Origin: Chloroflexota bacterium
Lineage (GTDB): Bacteria > Chloroflexota > UBA11872 > VXOZ01
Assembly (NCBI GenBank): GCA_028874195.1
Contig: JAPPLM010000044.1
Span: 37,127-101,126, forward strand
DNA: 64,000 nt
Direction of reading: 5' to 3'
Positions 50,202-59,028 of the stretch are shown here, one piece after another (within the stretch, counting starts at the first letter, position 1; each line of letters begins with the position of its first letter). The notes below the pieces were generated by a model that ran no database searches, was not told where the DNA came from, and saw only the letters and a program-made list of their open reading frames with translations. The position numbers and the translations under genes are program-made.

Positions 50202-52316
50202 TTAGGGAAGAACAGCGCGCTTTGTTAGTAGTAGTGTACCGTATTGATCGACCGTTGCGTAGTACTCAGGGTGAATTACGCTCGTAGAGTCGTATTCTTC
50301 CACGATCGCGGGGCCGGGTATTTCCATGCCTGCGCCAAGCGCGTAGCGGTCGTAGATGGGGCAATCTACAAACTCACTAAGTTCCCCGAAGAACACCGGA
50401 CGACTGTCCCGCTGCGCTGCGCGGGGATCATGACCAGTGCTGCTCTTCTCCAAGAGGGGCGGCTTCACAATCGTGCCGAGCGCCGTAAGTCTCAGGTTGA
50501 CCGTTTCAACGGGTTCGCCCGGGACGCTGTGGCCGTACACGCGATTGTGCTCTGCGTGAAACTCTTGCAAGAGGTTGCCCAAGTCAATGCCGGTCACCTT
50601 GCCGTCGGGATACGGCAGTGTTAGCTCGTAACTCTGCCCGACGTACCGCAAGTCGATTTGCCGGACGAAGGCCATGTCGGCAGATGCGACGCCCGCGGCC
50701 GCAAGAGCTGCCGTACCTTGCTGACTGAGGTCTGCAAAGACATCGGCTACTGCTCTCGATTCAAGGCGGTCGACACGCTCGATAAGCGTGGTGGCGTAAT
50801 CATACGTTATGTCGGTGACCAGGAGGCCCAGCGCGGAGGCCGTGCCCGGGCTCGTGGGTATCACAGTAACCGGTATGTTCATTTCGTGGGCGAGACGGTT
50901 GGCGTGCAGGGGCCCGGCCCCGCCGAATGCGGTGAGCGCAAAGTCGCGTGGATCATGGCCCCGCTGCACCGATACGAGACGCAGCGCGTTGATCATTGCC
51001 ACGTTGGCAATCTCGACGATACTATGCGCCGCTCGTACCACGTCCAAGCCCAGTGGCTGGGCAATGCGCTGCTCGATCGCGGCGTGCGCCAATGCGCCAT
51101 CGAGCCGGAGATCGCCCCCAAGCAAGTACCCGGGATTGAGGCGGCCCAAGACAAGATTTGCGTCGGTAACCGTCGGTTCGGTACCGCCCTGGCCGTAACA
51201 AGCCGGTCCGGGATCAGCGCCTGCGCTTTGCGGTCCTACGCGCAGAACGCCGCCGGAGTCTACCCAGGCAATAGACCCTCCACCAGCACCGATCTCGACA
51301 AGATCGATGACGGGCGTGCGGATCGGATACCCTCCCGCCCGGAACCCGCCGCTGCCCGGTTGGGCCACGGAACCAACCTCGTAGTCTTTGGTGATGCGCG
51401 GTATCCCGTTTTGCACCAAACCGACCTTGGCCGTAGTACCACCCATATCGAAAGAAATGACATTTGCGTGGCCGAGAGCTTCGCCCAAATGCGCCGCCGT
51501 GATGACGCCGGCAGCGGGGCCGGATTCCACCATAAACACGGGTCTGCGGCGGGCATCCGCAAATGTCATGAGCCCGCCGCTACTCTGCATGACGAGAAGC
51601 TCCGATGCGACGCCTTGCGCGCGCAGCCGCTTCTCAATGTTCTTCAGATATCGCGAGACTATGGGTCTGAGGGCAGCGTTGATAACAGTGGTACTCGCGC
51701 GGAAGTATTCGCGAATTTCCGGCGCTACGTCCGATGAGAGGGAGATGGCAATGTCCGGCGCGTGGGCGCGCAGGATTTCGCCGGCCCGCTGCTCGTGCCG
51801 CGCATTGAGATAGGAATGCAAGAAGCAGACGGCAACGGATTCTATTTTCGCTTCCTGGATGACAGTGGCGATGTGCGGTATGGCGGCTTCGTCCAGCGGC
51901 GTAACCACCGCACCGCTGGCGTCCAGTCGTTCGCGCACGCCGAAGCAGCGGTCGCGCGGCACGAGGGGTGTCGGTTTTTCAAACTGCGTGTCGTAGAGCG
52001 AGGGGCGAATCTGGCGGGCGATCTCCAAGATGTCGCGAAAACCCTCAGTGGTAATGAGCGCCGTGGGAGCGACTTTTCCTTCGATGATGGCGTTAGTCGC
52101 TACGGTCGTGGCATGAACAACGTAGCGCAAGGTCTCCGGCGCCAACTCGGCTCGTTCGAGGATCTGCTGCGTGACGATAAGAAAGCCCTGCGAAGGGTCG
52201 GCAGGTGTTGACGAGACTTTGGCGTTCCACAATCGGCCGGTGCTCTCATCGACCAACGTGGCATCGGTAAACGTCCCACCGATGTCCACACCCAGCCGGT
52301 ATCTTGCCTCGCTCAC
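50202..52316 (-). CDS. hyuA: Hydantoinase/oxoprolinase subunit A
   Basis: 704 residues. An ATP-dependent ring-opening hydrolase subunit with the N-terminal ASKHA-type RLGVDIGGTFTDATLVDE. VVHATTVATNAIIEGKVAPTALITTEGF follows near residue 65, shown in blocks. The central SFDMGGTTAKVGLVQ near residue 290 is the second phosphate site. It starts at GTG in GTGA, overlapping hyuB, so the subunits are translationally coupled. Hydantoins, 5-oxoproline or acetone-like substrates are known for the family; the specific one here is not determined. Confidence 0.9.
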   Translation of the reverse strand: MSEARYRLGVDIGGTFTDATLVDESTGRLWNAKVSSTPADPSQGFLIVTQQILERAELAPETLRYVVHATTVATNAIIEGKVAPTALITTEGFRDILEIARQIRPSLYDTQFEKPTPLVPRDRCFGVRERLDASGAVVTPLDEAAIPHIATVIQEAKIESVAVCFLHSYLNARHEQRAGEILRAHAPDIAISLSSDVAPEIREYFRASTTVINAALRPIVSRYLKNIEKRLRAQGVASELLVMQSSGGLMTFADARRRPVFMVESGPAAGVITAAHLGEALGHANVISFDMGGTTAKVGLVQNGIPRITKDYEVGSVAQPGSGGFRAGGYPIRTPVIDLVEIGAGGGSIAWVDSGGVLRVGPQSAGADPGPACYGQGGTEPTVTDANLVLGRLNPGYLLGGDLRLDGALAHAAIEQRIAQPLGLDVVRAAHSIVEIANVAMINALRLVSVQRGHDPRDFALTAFGGAGPLHANRLAHEMNIPVTVIPTSPGTASALGLLVTDITYDYATTLIERVDRLESRAVADVFADLSQQGTAALAAAGVASADMAFVRQIDLRYVGQSYELTLPYPDGKVTGIDLGNLLQEFHAEHNRVYGHSVPGEPVETVNLRLTALGTIVKPPLLEKSSTGHDPRAAQRDSRPVFFGELSEFVDCPIYDRYALGAGMEIPGPAIVEEYDSTSVIHPEYYATVDQYGTLLLTKRAVLP

Positions 52317-54088
52317 TGTGCGGCTCCCGTCTCACCGTTGTCATCTTGAGATCCCTGCCGCTGCATGGCGGCGCGCAACTGCGTCGTTGCACTGCTGTCT
52401 ACCGCCATAAGCTCCGGGTCAATGACTACGCCGTAGGCTGCGCGCGCGCGCTCAAGGCTCACTTTTCCCTGGCGCACGTCACTGAGGACCTTCGCTGGAT
52501 CGCGCTGCCAGGGCGGGCCATGGCCGCCACCGCCGCACGTCTCGTAGCGAATCATCTCGCCGGGTTGCACGTCAATTGTGGTCTTTGAACTCAAGACCTC
52601 CATTTTCCCCTCGTGTTGGTGGATGTAGTAGGCCTGGCGGCCGGGTTCACCGCCGAAGAGTCCCCAGGGCCCCGCCTTATCCCTGTCCGCCAGCACGGTG
52701 AACGTGACTTCGTGATCGAGAAAGACGTAATCGCGGCGCAGGCCCAGACCGCCCCGATACTTGCCGGGACCATCGGAGTCATCCACCAACTCGTACCGCA
52801 ATATGCGCACTGGATAGTAGCGCTCGGTCTCTTCGATGGGCGCGTTTTCGGTGTTTTGACCGTGGGTTTGCACGGCGTCGGGGCCGTCACTTTGGTGTCT
52901 GGCGCCGTACCCGCCGGCGAGTGTCTCTAGGAAGCAGTAATACTCGCCATTGCGGGGGTCGATACCGCCGAATCCGGCATGGCACTGCATCGCTTTGCCG
53001 CCCGCGGGCGTGCGCTCCGGCAGCGCGGGCGCCAGCGCTTTGAAGATGACCTCATTGAGGCGCGCATGGGTTTCCCAGCCGCCAACGACGGGCGCTGGCG
53101 GCTTACAGTTGACCACCGTGCCTTCCGGCGCATCGATGCGCACCATCTGATAAAACCCCTGGTTGGGTGGGATGTCGGGGTCCATGAGGGTCTTCAAGTT
53201 ATAGGCGCAGGCGGAGAAGGTCTGGGCAAAGGTCGAGTTTACCGGCGCGCGCCGTTGCGGGTCGCTGCCATTGAGATCAAAGAGTACGCCGTCGTCGTCA
53301 ATGCGAATCTTGGCTACGAGACGGACCGGCTCGTCGGTGTAGCCGTCGTTGTCCACGTAGCCTTCCGCGCTGAACTCGCCCTGTGGCAGCTTGGCAATCT
53401 CAGCGCGCGTGCGCCGCTCGGCATAGGTCATCAGTTCCTTGATGTACTGGTTGACCGTGTCAATTCCGGTCTGTTCCGTAAGCTCGGCCAGGCGGCGCGC
53501 GCCGGTGGCATTGGCGGCCATCTGGGCGCGAAAGTCACCGGCGGTCTCGCGCTTGGAGCGGATCTGTCCCAGGATGAGGCGAAAGACGTCCTCGACAATT
53601 TCGCCGTGTGCAACGAGCTTCACCGGCGGAATGATGATGCCCTCTTGGTAGACCTCGCGAAACGCGCCGACGCTGGCCGGCGCCCCACCGCCCACGTCGA
53701 CGTGATGTGCCATATTCGCAACATAGCCGAAAAGCTCTCCATCGCAATAGACTGGCGATATGAGGCTAATATCGTTCAGATGCACGCCGCCAAGATAGGG
53801 ATCGTTGCAGAGAACGGCGTCGCCGGGACCCATGTTCTCCGGCCCGTAGGCGCGCACGGCAATTGGCACCAGATGCACAAGAGAACCAAGATGCACCGCT
53901 TGGCAAAAGGCCTGCGCCACGACGTTGAGGTCACGGTCGAAGAACGCGCACGAGAAATCAGCCCGGGTTTTGATGTTGGTTGAATAGGCGCTGCGGCGGA
54001 GGGCCACCGCCATCTCTTCAGTGGCCTCAGTCAGCGCATGGCGCACAACTTCGAAGGTGATGGGATCGAATGCGGCTGTGCCGGCCAT
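52313..54088 (-). CDS. hyuB: Hydantoinase/oxoprolinase subunit B
   Basis: 591 residues. Typical blocks are FDPITFEVVRHALTEATEEM at the start, RADFSCAFFDRDLNVVAQAF near residue 57, HLGSLVHLVPIAV, and GPGDAVLCNDPYLGGVHLNDI near residue 105. Near the C-terminus are the GGLGLRRDYVFLD region and TCGGGGHGPPWQRDP. It would form a complex with HyuA. It is the first gene of the leftward hyuB-hyuA-coiled coil unit. Its promoter must lie in the 275-base gap that also holds a REP unit. Confidence 0.9.
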   Translation of the reverse strand: MAGTAAFDPITFEVVRHALTEATEEMAVALRRSAYSTNIKTRADFSCAFFDRDLNVVAQAFCQAVHLGSLVHLVPIAVRAYGPENMGPGDAVLCNDPYLGGVHLNDISLISPVYCDGELFGYVANMAHHVDVGGGAPASVGAFREVYQEGIIIPPVKLVAHGEIVEDVFRLILGQIRSKRETAGDFRAQMAANATGARRLAELTEQTGIDTVNQYIKELMTYAERRTRAEIAKLPQGEFSAEGYVDNDGYTDEPVRLVAKIRIDDDGVLFDLNGSDPQRRAPVNSTFAQTFSACAYNLKTLMDPDIPPNQGFYQMVRIDAPEGTVVNCKPPAPVVGGWETHARLNEVIFKALAPALPERTPAGGKAMQCHAGFGGIDPRNGEYYCFLETLAGGYGARHQSDGPDAVQTHGQNTENAPIEETERYYPVRILRYELVDDSDGPGKYRGGLGLRRDYVFLDHEVTFTVLADRDKAGPWGLFGGEPGRQAYYIHQHEGKMEVLSSKTTIDVQPGEMIRYETCGGGGHGPPWQRDPAKVLSDVRQGKVSLERARAAYGVVIDPELMAVDSSATTQLRAAMQRQGSQDDNGETGAAQ

Positions 54089-54259
54089 ACAGATGACCTC
54101 CGTGCAAAGACCCGGTACAGTGTGTTGTTCCCTGATGTCTCGCCGGTCAAGCTAAGTATAGCGGATAGGGTTTTCAGATATTCCCCGCGCGTAGGGGTAA
54201 CGAACCGGTGAAGCGACATGCGAATCCTTCTACGCCTAGAATCTGCGTGAGAAGGGTTT

Positions 54260-54315
54260 CCGTTCGCTCTTCGAACCTTCGTCAAGCTCAGGACAGGCAA
54301 GCTCAGGGCGAACGG
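54260..54315. repeat. REP-like hairpin
   Basis: CCGTTCGC at 54260 pairs with GCGAACGG ending at 54315. TCGTCAAGCTCAGG and CAAGCTCAGGG inside match the core of the 45346 and 10003 repeats. It lies between the sulfatase stop and hyuB. Confidence 0.6.
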
Positions 54316-54363
54316 GAGATGGCACTTTGCGCTCCCTACCAAGGTTTCTTAGCCTGTCGCAGA

Positions 54364-55761
54364 CTACTCCGCAACCGGACCGTAACCATCTCGACGCACG
54401 AGTAATTGTTCGCCGTCGGAGAAGCCGTCGCCGCGCGCGCCGAGTTTCTTTATCAAGCGGTTGCGCCAGAGGGCGACGCGGTCGGCATAGGCCGGATCAC
54501 TCGCCCGGTCGTGGAGTTCCTGCCGGTCGTTGGCGAGGTCGAAGAGTTGCTCTTCGCCCCGCACAGGGAACCAGATATATTTCTCCTTGCCGTCGGTGAG
54601 GTACTGCATGGCGTTGTCCTTGCTATAGCAGGGAGAGTGTTCGCCATGGAAATACTCGCGCCACGGTCCACCTCGTGCCGCTTGCAAGACACTCTTGCCG
54701 GTCACAGAGTCAGGAATGGGCGTGCCGGTGGCTTCCAGGATGGTGGGCATAATGTCTTGCAGACCTACCGGATGCTCGAATGTGCCGGCAGGAGCGTCGA
54801 CACTGCCGGGATACCTGACGACAAAGGGGATACGTGCCGACCCTTCGTACGCGTACGACTTGCGCAGCAAATTGTGGTCACCCATCATGTCGCCGTGGTC
54901 GGCGGTGAAAACGTACATCACATCACCGCCCAACTCATGTCGCAGGCGCTCCATGAGGTAGCCAAGCTGATAGTCGATGTGGCTAATGCAAGCCATGTAG
55001 CCTGCGCGCATGCGCTGGAGTTGCTCATCGGTCAGCCGACCGTGCCAAGTTTCGCGCGGTAGACTTGGCTGAGGCACGTTGTACCGCTCCGCCCAGTCAC
55101 CAATTGGGATTTCGGGGAGTTCCCGGTCAACGTACATGTCCCAGAAGAATTGTGGCGGGTCATAGGGCGAGTGCGGGCGCAGGTGCGAGCACCACACGAA
55201 CACGGGGCGGGTAGGATCACGCTTCTTTATCTGTTCTATCGTCACGTCCACAGTCCAGTTTGTGGCGTGGTAACGCTCCTCGTAAGCCCAGGGCCGTCCC
55301 AGCCAGCCATTGGCGTCGGATCCGTGAATCCGCTCGTGGGCATAGGTGCCAAGCTCCTGGCAAAGCCACTCCCAATAGTCATCGTCACCTTCGCGCAAGT
55401 CATGGGGAATGACCGTGTGAAAACCATAGAGCTTGCGGCGCGGGTGCATGTTGCGCCAACCGACATTGATGCAGTGATAGCCGTCGTCGGCGAGCACCGC
55501 CGCGAGGGTGTTCGGCTCATGCCACTCCAAACCCGAATAGCCAATCAGTCCGCAGTTGTAACTGGCTTGCCCGCCGTGGAGGCACCGCCGCGCTCCGGTT
55601 GTAGAGGGAATCTCAGTGTAGGCATTGGGAAAGTACGCCCCACGCTGCACGAATGCATCAACGTTGGGGGTCTCAACCACCGGGTGACCGGCAATACTGA
55701 GATGATCGCCGCGGTGCTGGTCGGTGGTAAAGAGGATGACATGCGGTCGTTGGTCACTCAT
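54364..55761 (-). CDS. Sulfatase-fold hydrolase with non-canonical active-site motif
   Basis: 465 residues from ATG 55761 with GGAAGGAGAG upstream. An alkaline-phosphatase-superfamily hydrolase: VILFTTDQHRGDHLS at the start supplies metal ligands, and YVFTADHGDMMGDHNLLRK near residue 285 supplies Asp-His. At the nucleophile site, sulfatases have C/S-x-P-x-R; here the matching region reads PSTTGARRCLHGG, with no Cys-x-Pro. An ordinary formylglycine residue is therefore not predicted. Sulfate or phosphate ester cleavage is possible but not assured. No signal peptide, so cytosolic. Confidence 0.8.
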   Translation of the reverse strand: MSDQRPHVILFTTDQHRGDHLSIAGHPVVETPNVDAFVQRGAYFPNAYTEIPSTTGARRCLHGGQASYNCGLIGYSGLEWHEPNTLAAVLADDGYHCINVGWRNMHPRRKLYGFHTVIPHDLREGDDDYWEWLCQELGTYAHERIHGSDANGWLGRPWAYEERYHATNWTVDVTIEQIKKRDPTRPVFVWCSHLRPHSPYDPPQFFWDMYVDRELPEIPIGDWAERYNVPQPSLPRETWHGRLTDEQLQRMRAGYMACISHIDYQLGYLMERLRHELGGDVMYVFTADHGDMMGDHNLLRKSYAYEGSARIPFVVRYPGSVDAPAGTFEHPVGLQDIMPTILEATGTPIPDSVTGKSVLQAARGGPWREYFHGEHSPCYSKDNAMQYLTDGKEKYIWFPVRGEEQLFDLANDRQELHDRASDPAYADRVALWRNRLIKKLGARGDGFSDGEQLLVRRDGYGPVAE

Positions 55762-55868
55762 GCTTGAAGACGCTCTCCTTCCTTGAATTTTTCGCTTACC
55801 ATCCAACACAGTCCTCGGTTCAATACCGGGCCCGACACGACTGCGAATTCTTTACCGCGAGTCGTCTC

Positions 55869-56321
55869 TCATCCCGTAACCCAACGGTCGCCGTCCCGTG
55901 CGTAGTCAATGAGTTCATCCGGTCGAAAGAAGAGATCAACTTCCTTTTCTGCGGTATCGGGAGCATCGGATGCGTGAATGAGGTTCATCGTGAGGTCGAG
56001 GGCATAATCGCCGCGAATGGAACCGGGTTCAGCCTCGGTAAACCGCGTGGCTCCCACCAGATTGCGTACAATTGTGATCGCTTCGGGTCCTTCGACCACG
56101 GCGCAGACAACAGGCGCAGCGGTTATGAACTCAATAAGGTCGGTAAAGAACGGTTTGTCGCTATGTACCGCATAGTGGGTTTCTGCGAGTGACTTGTCGA
56201 CCGCCATGAGCTTGAGACCGACAATCTTCAGGCCGCGCCTCTCGAATCTGCCTACTATCTCGCCGATGAGCCCGCGCTGGACGCCGTCGGGCTTGATGAT
56301 GATGAGGGTGCGTTGCGCCAC
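55869..56321 (-). CDS. ndk: Nucleoside diphosphate kinase
   Basis: 150 residues, normal length, starting at GTG after AAGGAG. It balances nucleoside triphosphates by phospho-His transfer. RTLIIIKPDGVQRGLIGEI, RGLKIVGLKLM, GPEAITIVRNLVGAT and GSIRGDYALD are the standard blocks, but the active-site segment reads NLIHASDAPDTAEKEV with catalytic His in IHASD. All core residues are present. A REP remnant lies just upstream. Confidence 0.95.
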   Translation of the reverse strand: MAQRTLIIIKPDGVQRGLIGEIVGRFERRGLKIVGLKLMAVDKSLAETHYAVHSDKPFFTDLIEFITAAPVVCAVVEGPEAITIVRNLVGATRFTEAEPGSIRGDYALDLTMNLIHASDAPDTAEKEVDLFFRPDELIDYARDGDRWVTG

Positions 56322-56368
56322 TGTATGGTTTTCTCCTTTGGGTGTAACGGTTAGGGTAACGGTAATCT

Positions 56369-56411
56369 GTCGTTCCCGCGAAAGCTCGCCCCCGCACGGG
56401 GCGCGGATTCC
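56369..56411. repeat. Partial REP-like unit upstream of ndk
   Basis: CGTTCCCGCGAAAGCTCGCC followed by CCGCACGGGGCGCGGATTCCA matches the left half of the 28224 element. It separates the heptose genes from ndk and may form a hairpin through CCCCCGCACGGGG. Confidence 0.55.
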
Positions 56412-56413
56412 AT

Positions 56414-56896
56414 TTACTCCGCTCCGGCAATAATACGCTGCACGAGGTCTGTCGTGCTAAAGCCGGTCGTGAAGGGCAGAATTCGCACGGTGCCGCCGTA
56501 GGCTCTGACGACCATGGCTTCCACCGGCTCGTCTTTCGCGTAATCGCCGCCTTTGACATAAATATCTGGTCGTAGCCTCTGCACCAGGCGCTCCGCAGTG
56601 TCGTCATCGAATTCAACAACGTAGTCCACGCACGCTAGCGCCGCCAGCACGATAGCTCGGTCCGTTGCCGGTGAATATGGTCGAGTAGGCCCTTTCAGCG
56701 CACGCACGGAGCGATCGCTATTGACGGCGACTATCAGGACATCGCCGAGCGTCCGCGCTGCTTCAAGGTAAGTGACGTGACCTCGATGGAGCAGATCGAA
56801 ACAGCCGTTGGTGAAGACGATGGACTTGGCTTCTTGACGCAGCGATTTGCAGCGGTCAACCATCGCTTCTTCAGACAAGACTTTATTTGCGGTCAC
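56414..56896 (-). CDS. rfaE2: Heptose 1-phosphate adenylyltransferase-like protein
   Basis: 160-residue nucleotidyltransferase. FTNGCFDLLHRGHVTYLEAAR near residue 28 holds the HxGH CTP/ATP-binding motif, and the later IVAVNSDRSVRALKG and YVKGGDYAKD blocks match RfaE domain II (HldE C-terminus). It would charge D-glycero-beta-D-manno-heptose 1-phosphate to ADP-heptose. The GTG start lies one base after the kinase stop, so the two halves of HldE are encoded as separate coupled genes. Confidence 0.87.
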   Translation of the reverse strand: MTANKVLSEEAMVDRCKSLRQEAKSIVFTNGCFDLLHRGHVTYLEAARTLGDVLIVAVNSDRSVRALKGPTRPYSPATDRAIVLAALACVDYVVEFDDDTAERLVQRLRPDIYVKGGDYAKDEPVEAMVVRAYGGTVRILPFTTGFSTTDLVQRIIAGAE

Positions 56897-56897
56897 T

Positions 56898-57905
56898 CTA
56901 TGTGCCTTCTGCGGATGCGAGCACAGCCAAGATTTCGTCAGGAGACGCTACAGCCGCGCCGAGCTTGCGCACGACCACGCTTGCTGCCGCCGCTGCCAGC
57001 ATAGCACCGCGCGGTGGCGGTAAGCCAGCGAGCAATGCCAACGTCAGAACGGCTGAAACGGTGTCCCCTGCGCCGGTCGGGTCGGTAATGCGGTCGTCGC
57101 CCAGCGCCGCAATATGGTAAGGCGTGGCTCCCGCGGTGAAGAGCGACATACCCTCGCTGCCGCGCGTGATAAGGACTACCTGCGTTTGCAGCATTTCGAG
57201 CAAGGACGTGCCGGCCTCTTCGAGCTCTTCCCGCGTCTCCAAGGTGCGCCCCAAGGTAAACTCGACCTCAGGCTGATTGGGCGTGAACGTGTTGGCAGCC
57301 GGAAATCGCGTGAGGTTGCCATGGGAGTCCACAGTCACCGGCCTGTCTGCTGCACGCGCATGCTGTAACACCGTCTCGATGATGGCATCGTCAATCATGC
57401 TGATCTCGTAGTCCGCGACGACAACGGCGTCCACCTGCGGAATGCGAGACTCCAGCCCCGTCGCCACCTGCCGGCAAAGCTCCGCGGCAACGGGCTCACG
57501 TTCAACGCGGTCCAGGCGGCAAACTTGCTGCTGCACGGGCTGTTGGTCTCCACCGGCCCAGATGCGGGTCTTGGTGGAGGTCGCTCGGCCATTATCCGCA
57601 AGCAAGTCGCTACAGTGAATGCCGTCCTCCTCCAGCATCTGACGCAAGTCATGTCCGATCGGGTCGTTTCCTATTACGCCGGTAACCCAGACCTCCGCGC
57701 CCAGCGCTCGCGCATTGCGGGCGACGTTGGTAGCGCCGCCGGGCACGAGCTTGCGGTCTACGTAGTGCAGCACCGGCAGAGGGGCTTCACGCGATACCCC
57801 ACTCGCCCGTGTGAAGATGTGCTCGTCGGCAACCATGTCTCCAATGACGAGAACGCGCTGCCTTGCGCATTGTGCCAAGGCATCTTGCCAGCTTGGAGTA
57901 GTCAT
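56898..57905 (-). CDS. rfaE1: Heptose-7-phosphate kinase-like PfkB sugar kinase
   Basis: 335 residues from ATG 57905 (GGAG upstream); ATGs at 57950/57953 would add 15-16 residues and overlap the ribokinase stop. RVLVIGDMVADEHIF at the start, PGGATNVARNARALGAEVWV near residue 52 (PfkB signature 1), and DPTGAGDTVSAVLTLALLAG near 275 (signature 2 with catalytic Asp) are clear. The relation to RfaE domain I is supported by the adjoining adenylyltransferase. Heptose isomerase, phosphatase and epimerase genes are not in the window. Confidence 0.85.
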   Translation of the reverse strand: MTTPSWQDALAQCARQRVLVIGDMVADEHIFTRASGVSREAPLPVLHYVDRKLVPGGATNVARNARALGAEVWVTGVIGNDPIGHDLRQMLEEDGIHCSDLLADNGRATSTKTRIWAGGDQQPVQQQVCRLDRVEREPVAAELCRQVATGLESRIPQVDAVVVADYEISMIDDAIIETVLQHARAADRPVTVDSHGNLTRFPAANTFTPNQPEVEFTLGRTLETREELEEAGTSLLEMLQTQVVLITRGSEGMSLFTAGATPYHIAALGDDRITDPTGAGDTVSAVLTLALLAGLPPPRGAMLAAAAASVVVRKLGAAVASPDEILAVLASAEGT

Positions 57906-57927
57906 TGGCCTTGCTCCGCTATGGCGG

Positions 57928-58956
57928 TCACGTGCTACCAACTCTCCCATCATGATGGCTTCCTGCGGGCGTGGCAACCGGGGGATTGCGCAGAAACGCC
58001 ACGACTTCCTCGCCGGTCGGCAGTGACTGCTGGGCCCCAAAGCGTCCCACCGTGATCGCGGCCGCCGCAGTCGCAAACGGAGCAGCGTCCGTAACGGTCT
58101 TTCCATGGGCAAGTGCTGCCGCAAGCGCGCCAACGAAGGCATCGCCGGCGGCAGTGGCGTCAACAGCCGGTACCTGCCAGGCGGGAACGTGTGTAATTTC
58201 GCAGGATGTCGCCACGAGGCAACCCTCGGCGCCGAGGGTCAGCACGGCGGCGCGCCTAACGCTCTTTCTGAGCGCTTCTGCAGTTGTGCGGGCCGTGTCT
58301 AACGAGCTCACCCGATGTTCTGTCAGAGCCTCGGCTTCGGCACGATTTACAACTAGCACATCCGTTGCTGCCAGCAATTGAATCGCTTTTGGATTGCCCG
58401 GAGCCGCGTTCAGTATGGTCGTCATGTCGTGGTCACGCGCCAGGTTGAGGGCGGTTTGCACCGTATCGAGCGGAACTTCAAGTTGACAAACAAGCACACT
58501 GCTCTCAGCAAAGAGTGCCGCGGCGCCCTTAACGTGGGAGGGGGCGAGTTCGGCATTGGCGCCCGGGGACACGGCGATGACGTTTTCGCCACTCTTGTCC
58601 ACGAGTATGAGTGCCGCACCGGTAGAGCGTATAGGGTCGTTGACCACAGCGCCTACAGCAACACCATAGGACTCTAGCTCTGCCACGCGTGCTTGGCCAA
58701 ACCCGTCAGCACCAACACAGCCTAGAAAGGCAGTGCTACTGCCCAAGCGCGCAGCCGCAACTGCCTGGTTCGCGCCCTTGCCGCCGCCAATGCGCTGCAA
58801 GTCGCCTCCCAACACGGTCTCGCCTGCTTGGGGGAGCCGCGGTACAGGTACGACAAGGTCCGTGTTGACGCTGCCTACAACCAAGACATCAAAGCCCAGC
58901 CCCGTGTTTCCAGCGGACAAGCTAGGTTCCGGTCTGGCCTTGATAGGGCTCTTCAA
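57928..58956 (-). CDS. rbsK: Ribokinase-like PfkB sugar kinase
   Basis: 342 residues from TTG 58956 after AAAGGGGAAG. VLVVGSVNTDLVVPVPRLPQAGETVLG near residue 24 and GGKGANQAVAAARLG near 57 are the ribokinase substrate blocks. VDATAAGDAFVGALAAALA near 265 is the ATP/catalytic block with the base Asp. It would phosphorylate ribose or a similar pentose. Its 3' end abuts or overlaps the heptose-kinase start, so it probably shares an operon with rfaE1 and rfaE2. Confidence 0.85.
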   Translation of the reverse strand: MKSPIKARPEPSLSAGNTGLGFDVLVVGSVNTDLVVPVPRLPQAGETVLGGDLQRIGGGKGANQAVAAARLGSSTAFLGCVGADGFGQARVAELESYGVAVGAVVNDPIRSTGAALILVDKSGENVIAVSPGANAELAPSHVKGAAALFAESSVLVCQLEVPLDTVQTALNLARDHDMTTILNAAPGNPKAIQLLAATDVLVVNRAEAEALTEHRVSSLDTARTTAEALRKSVRRAAVLTLGAEGCLVATSCEITHVPAWQVPAVDATAAGDAFVGALAAALAHGKTVTDAAPFATAAAAITVGRFGAQQSLPTGEEVVAFLRNPPVATPAGSHHDGRVGST

Positions 58957-59028
58957 GACTTCCCCTTTAGGCTGAGCATTGCTTAGAGCGCATTCTTGCG
59001 ATAAGTGCTAACGAAGTGAGAAATCAAC

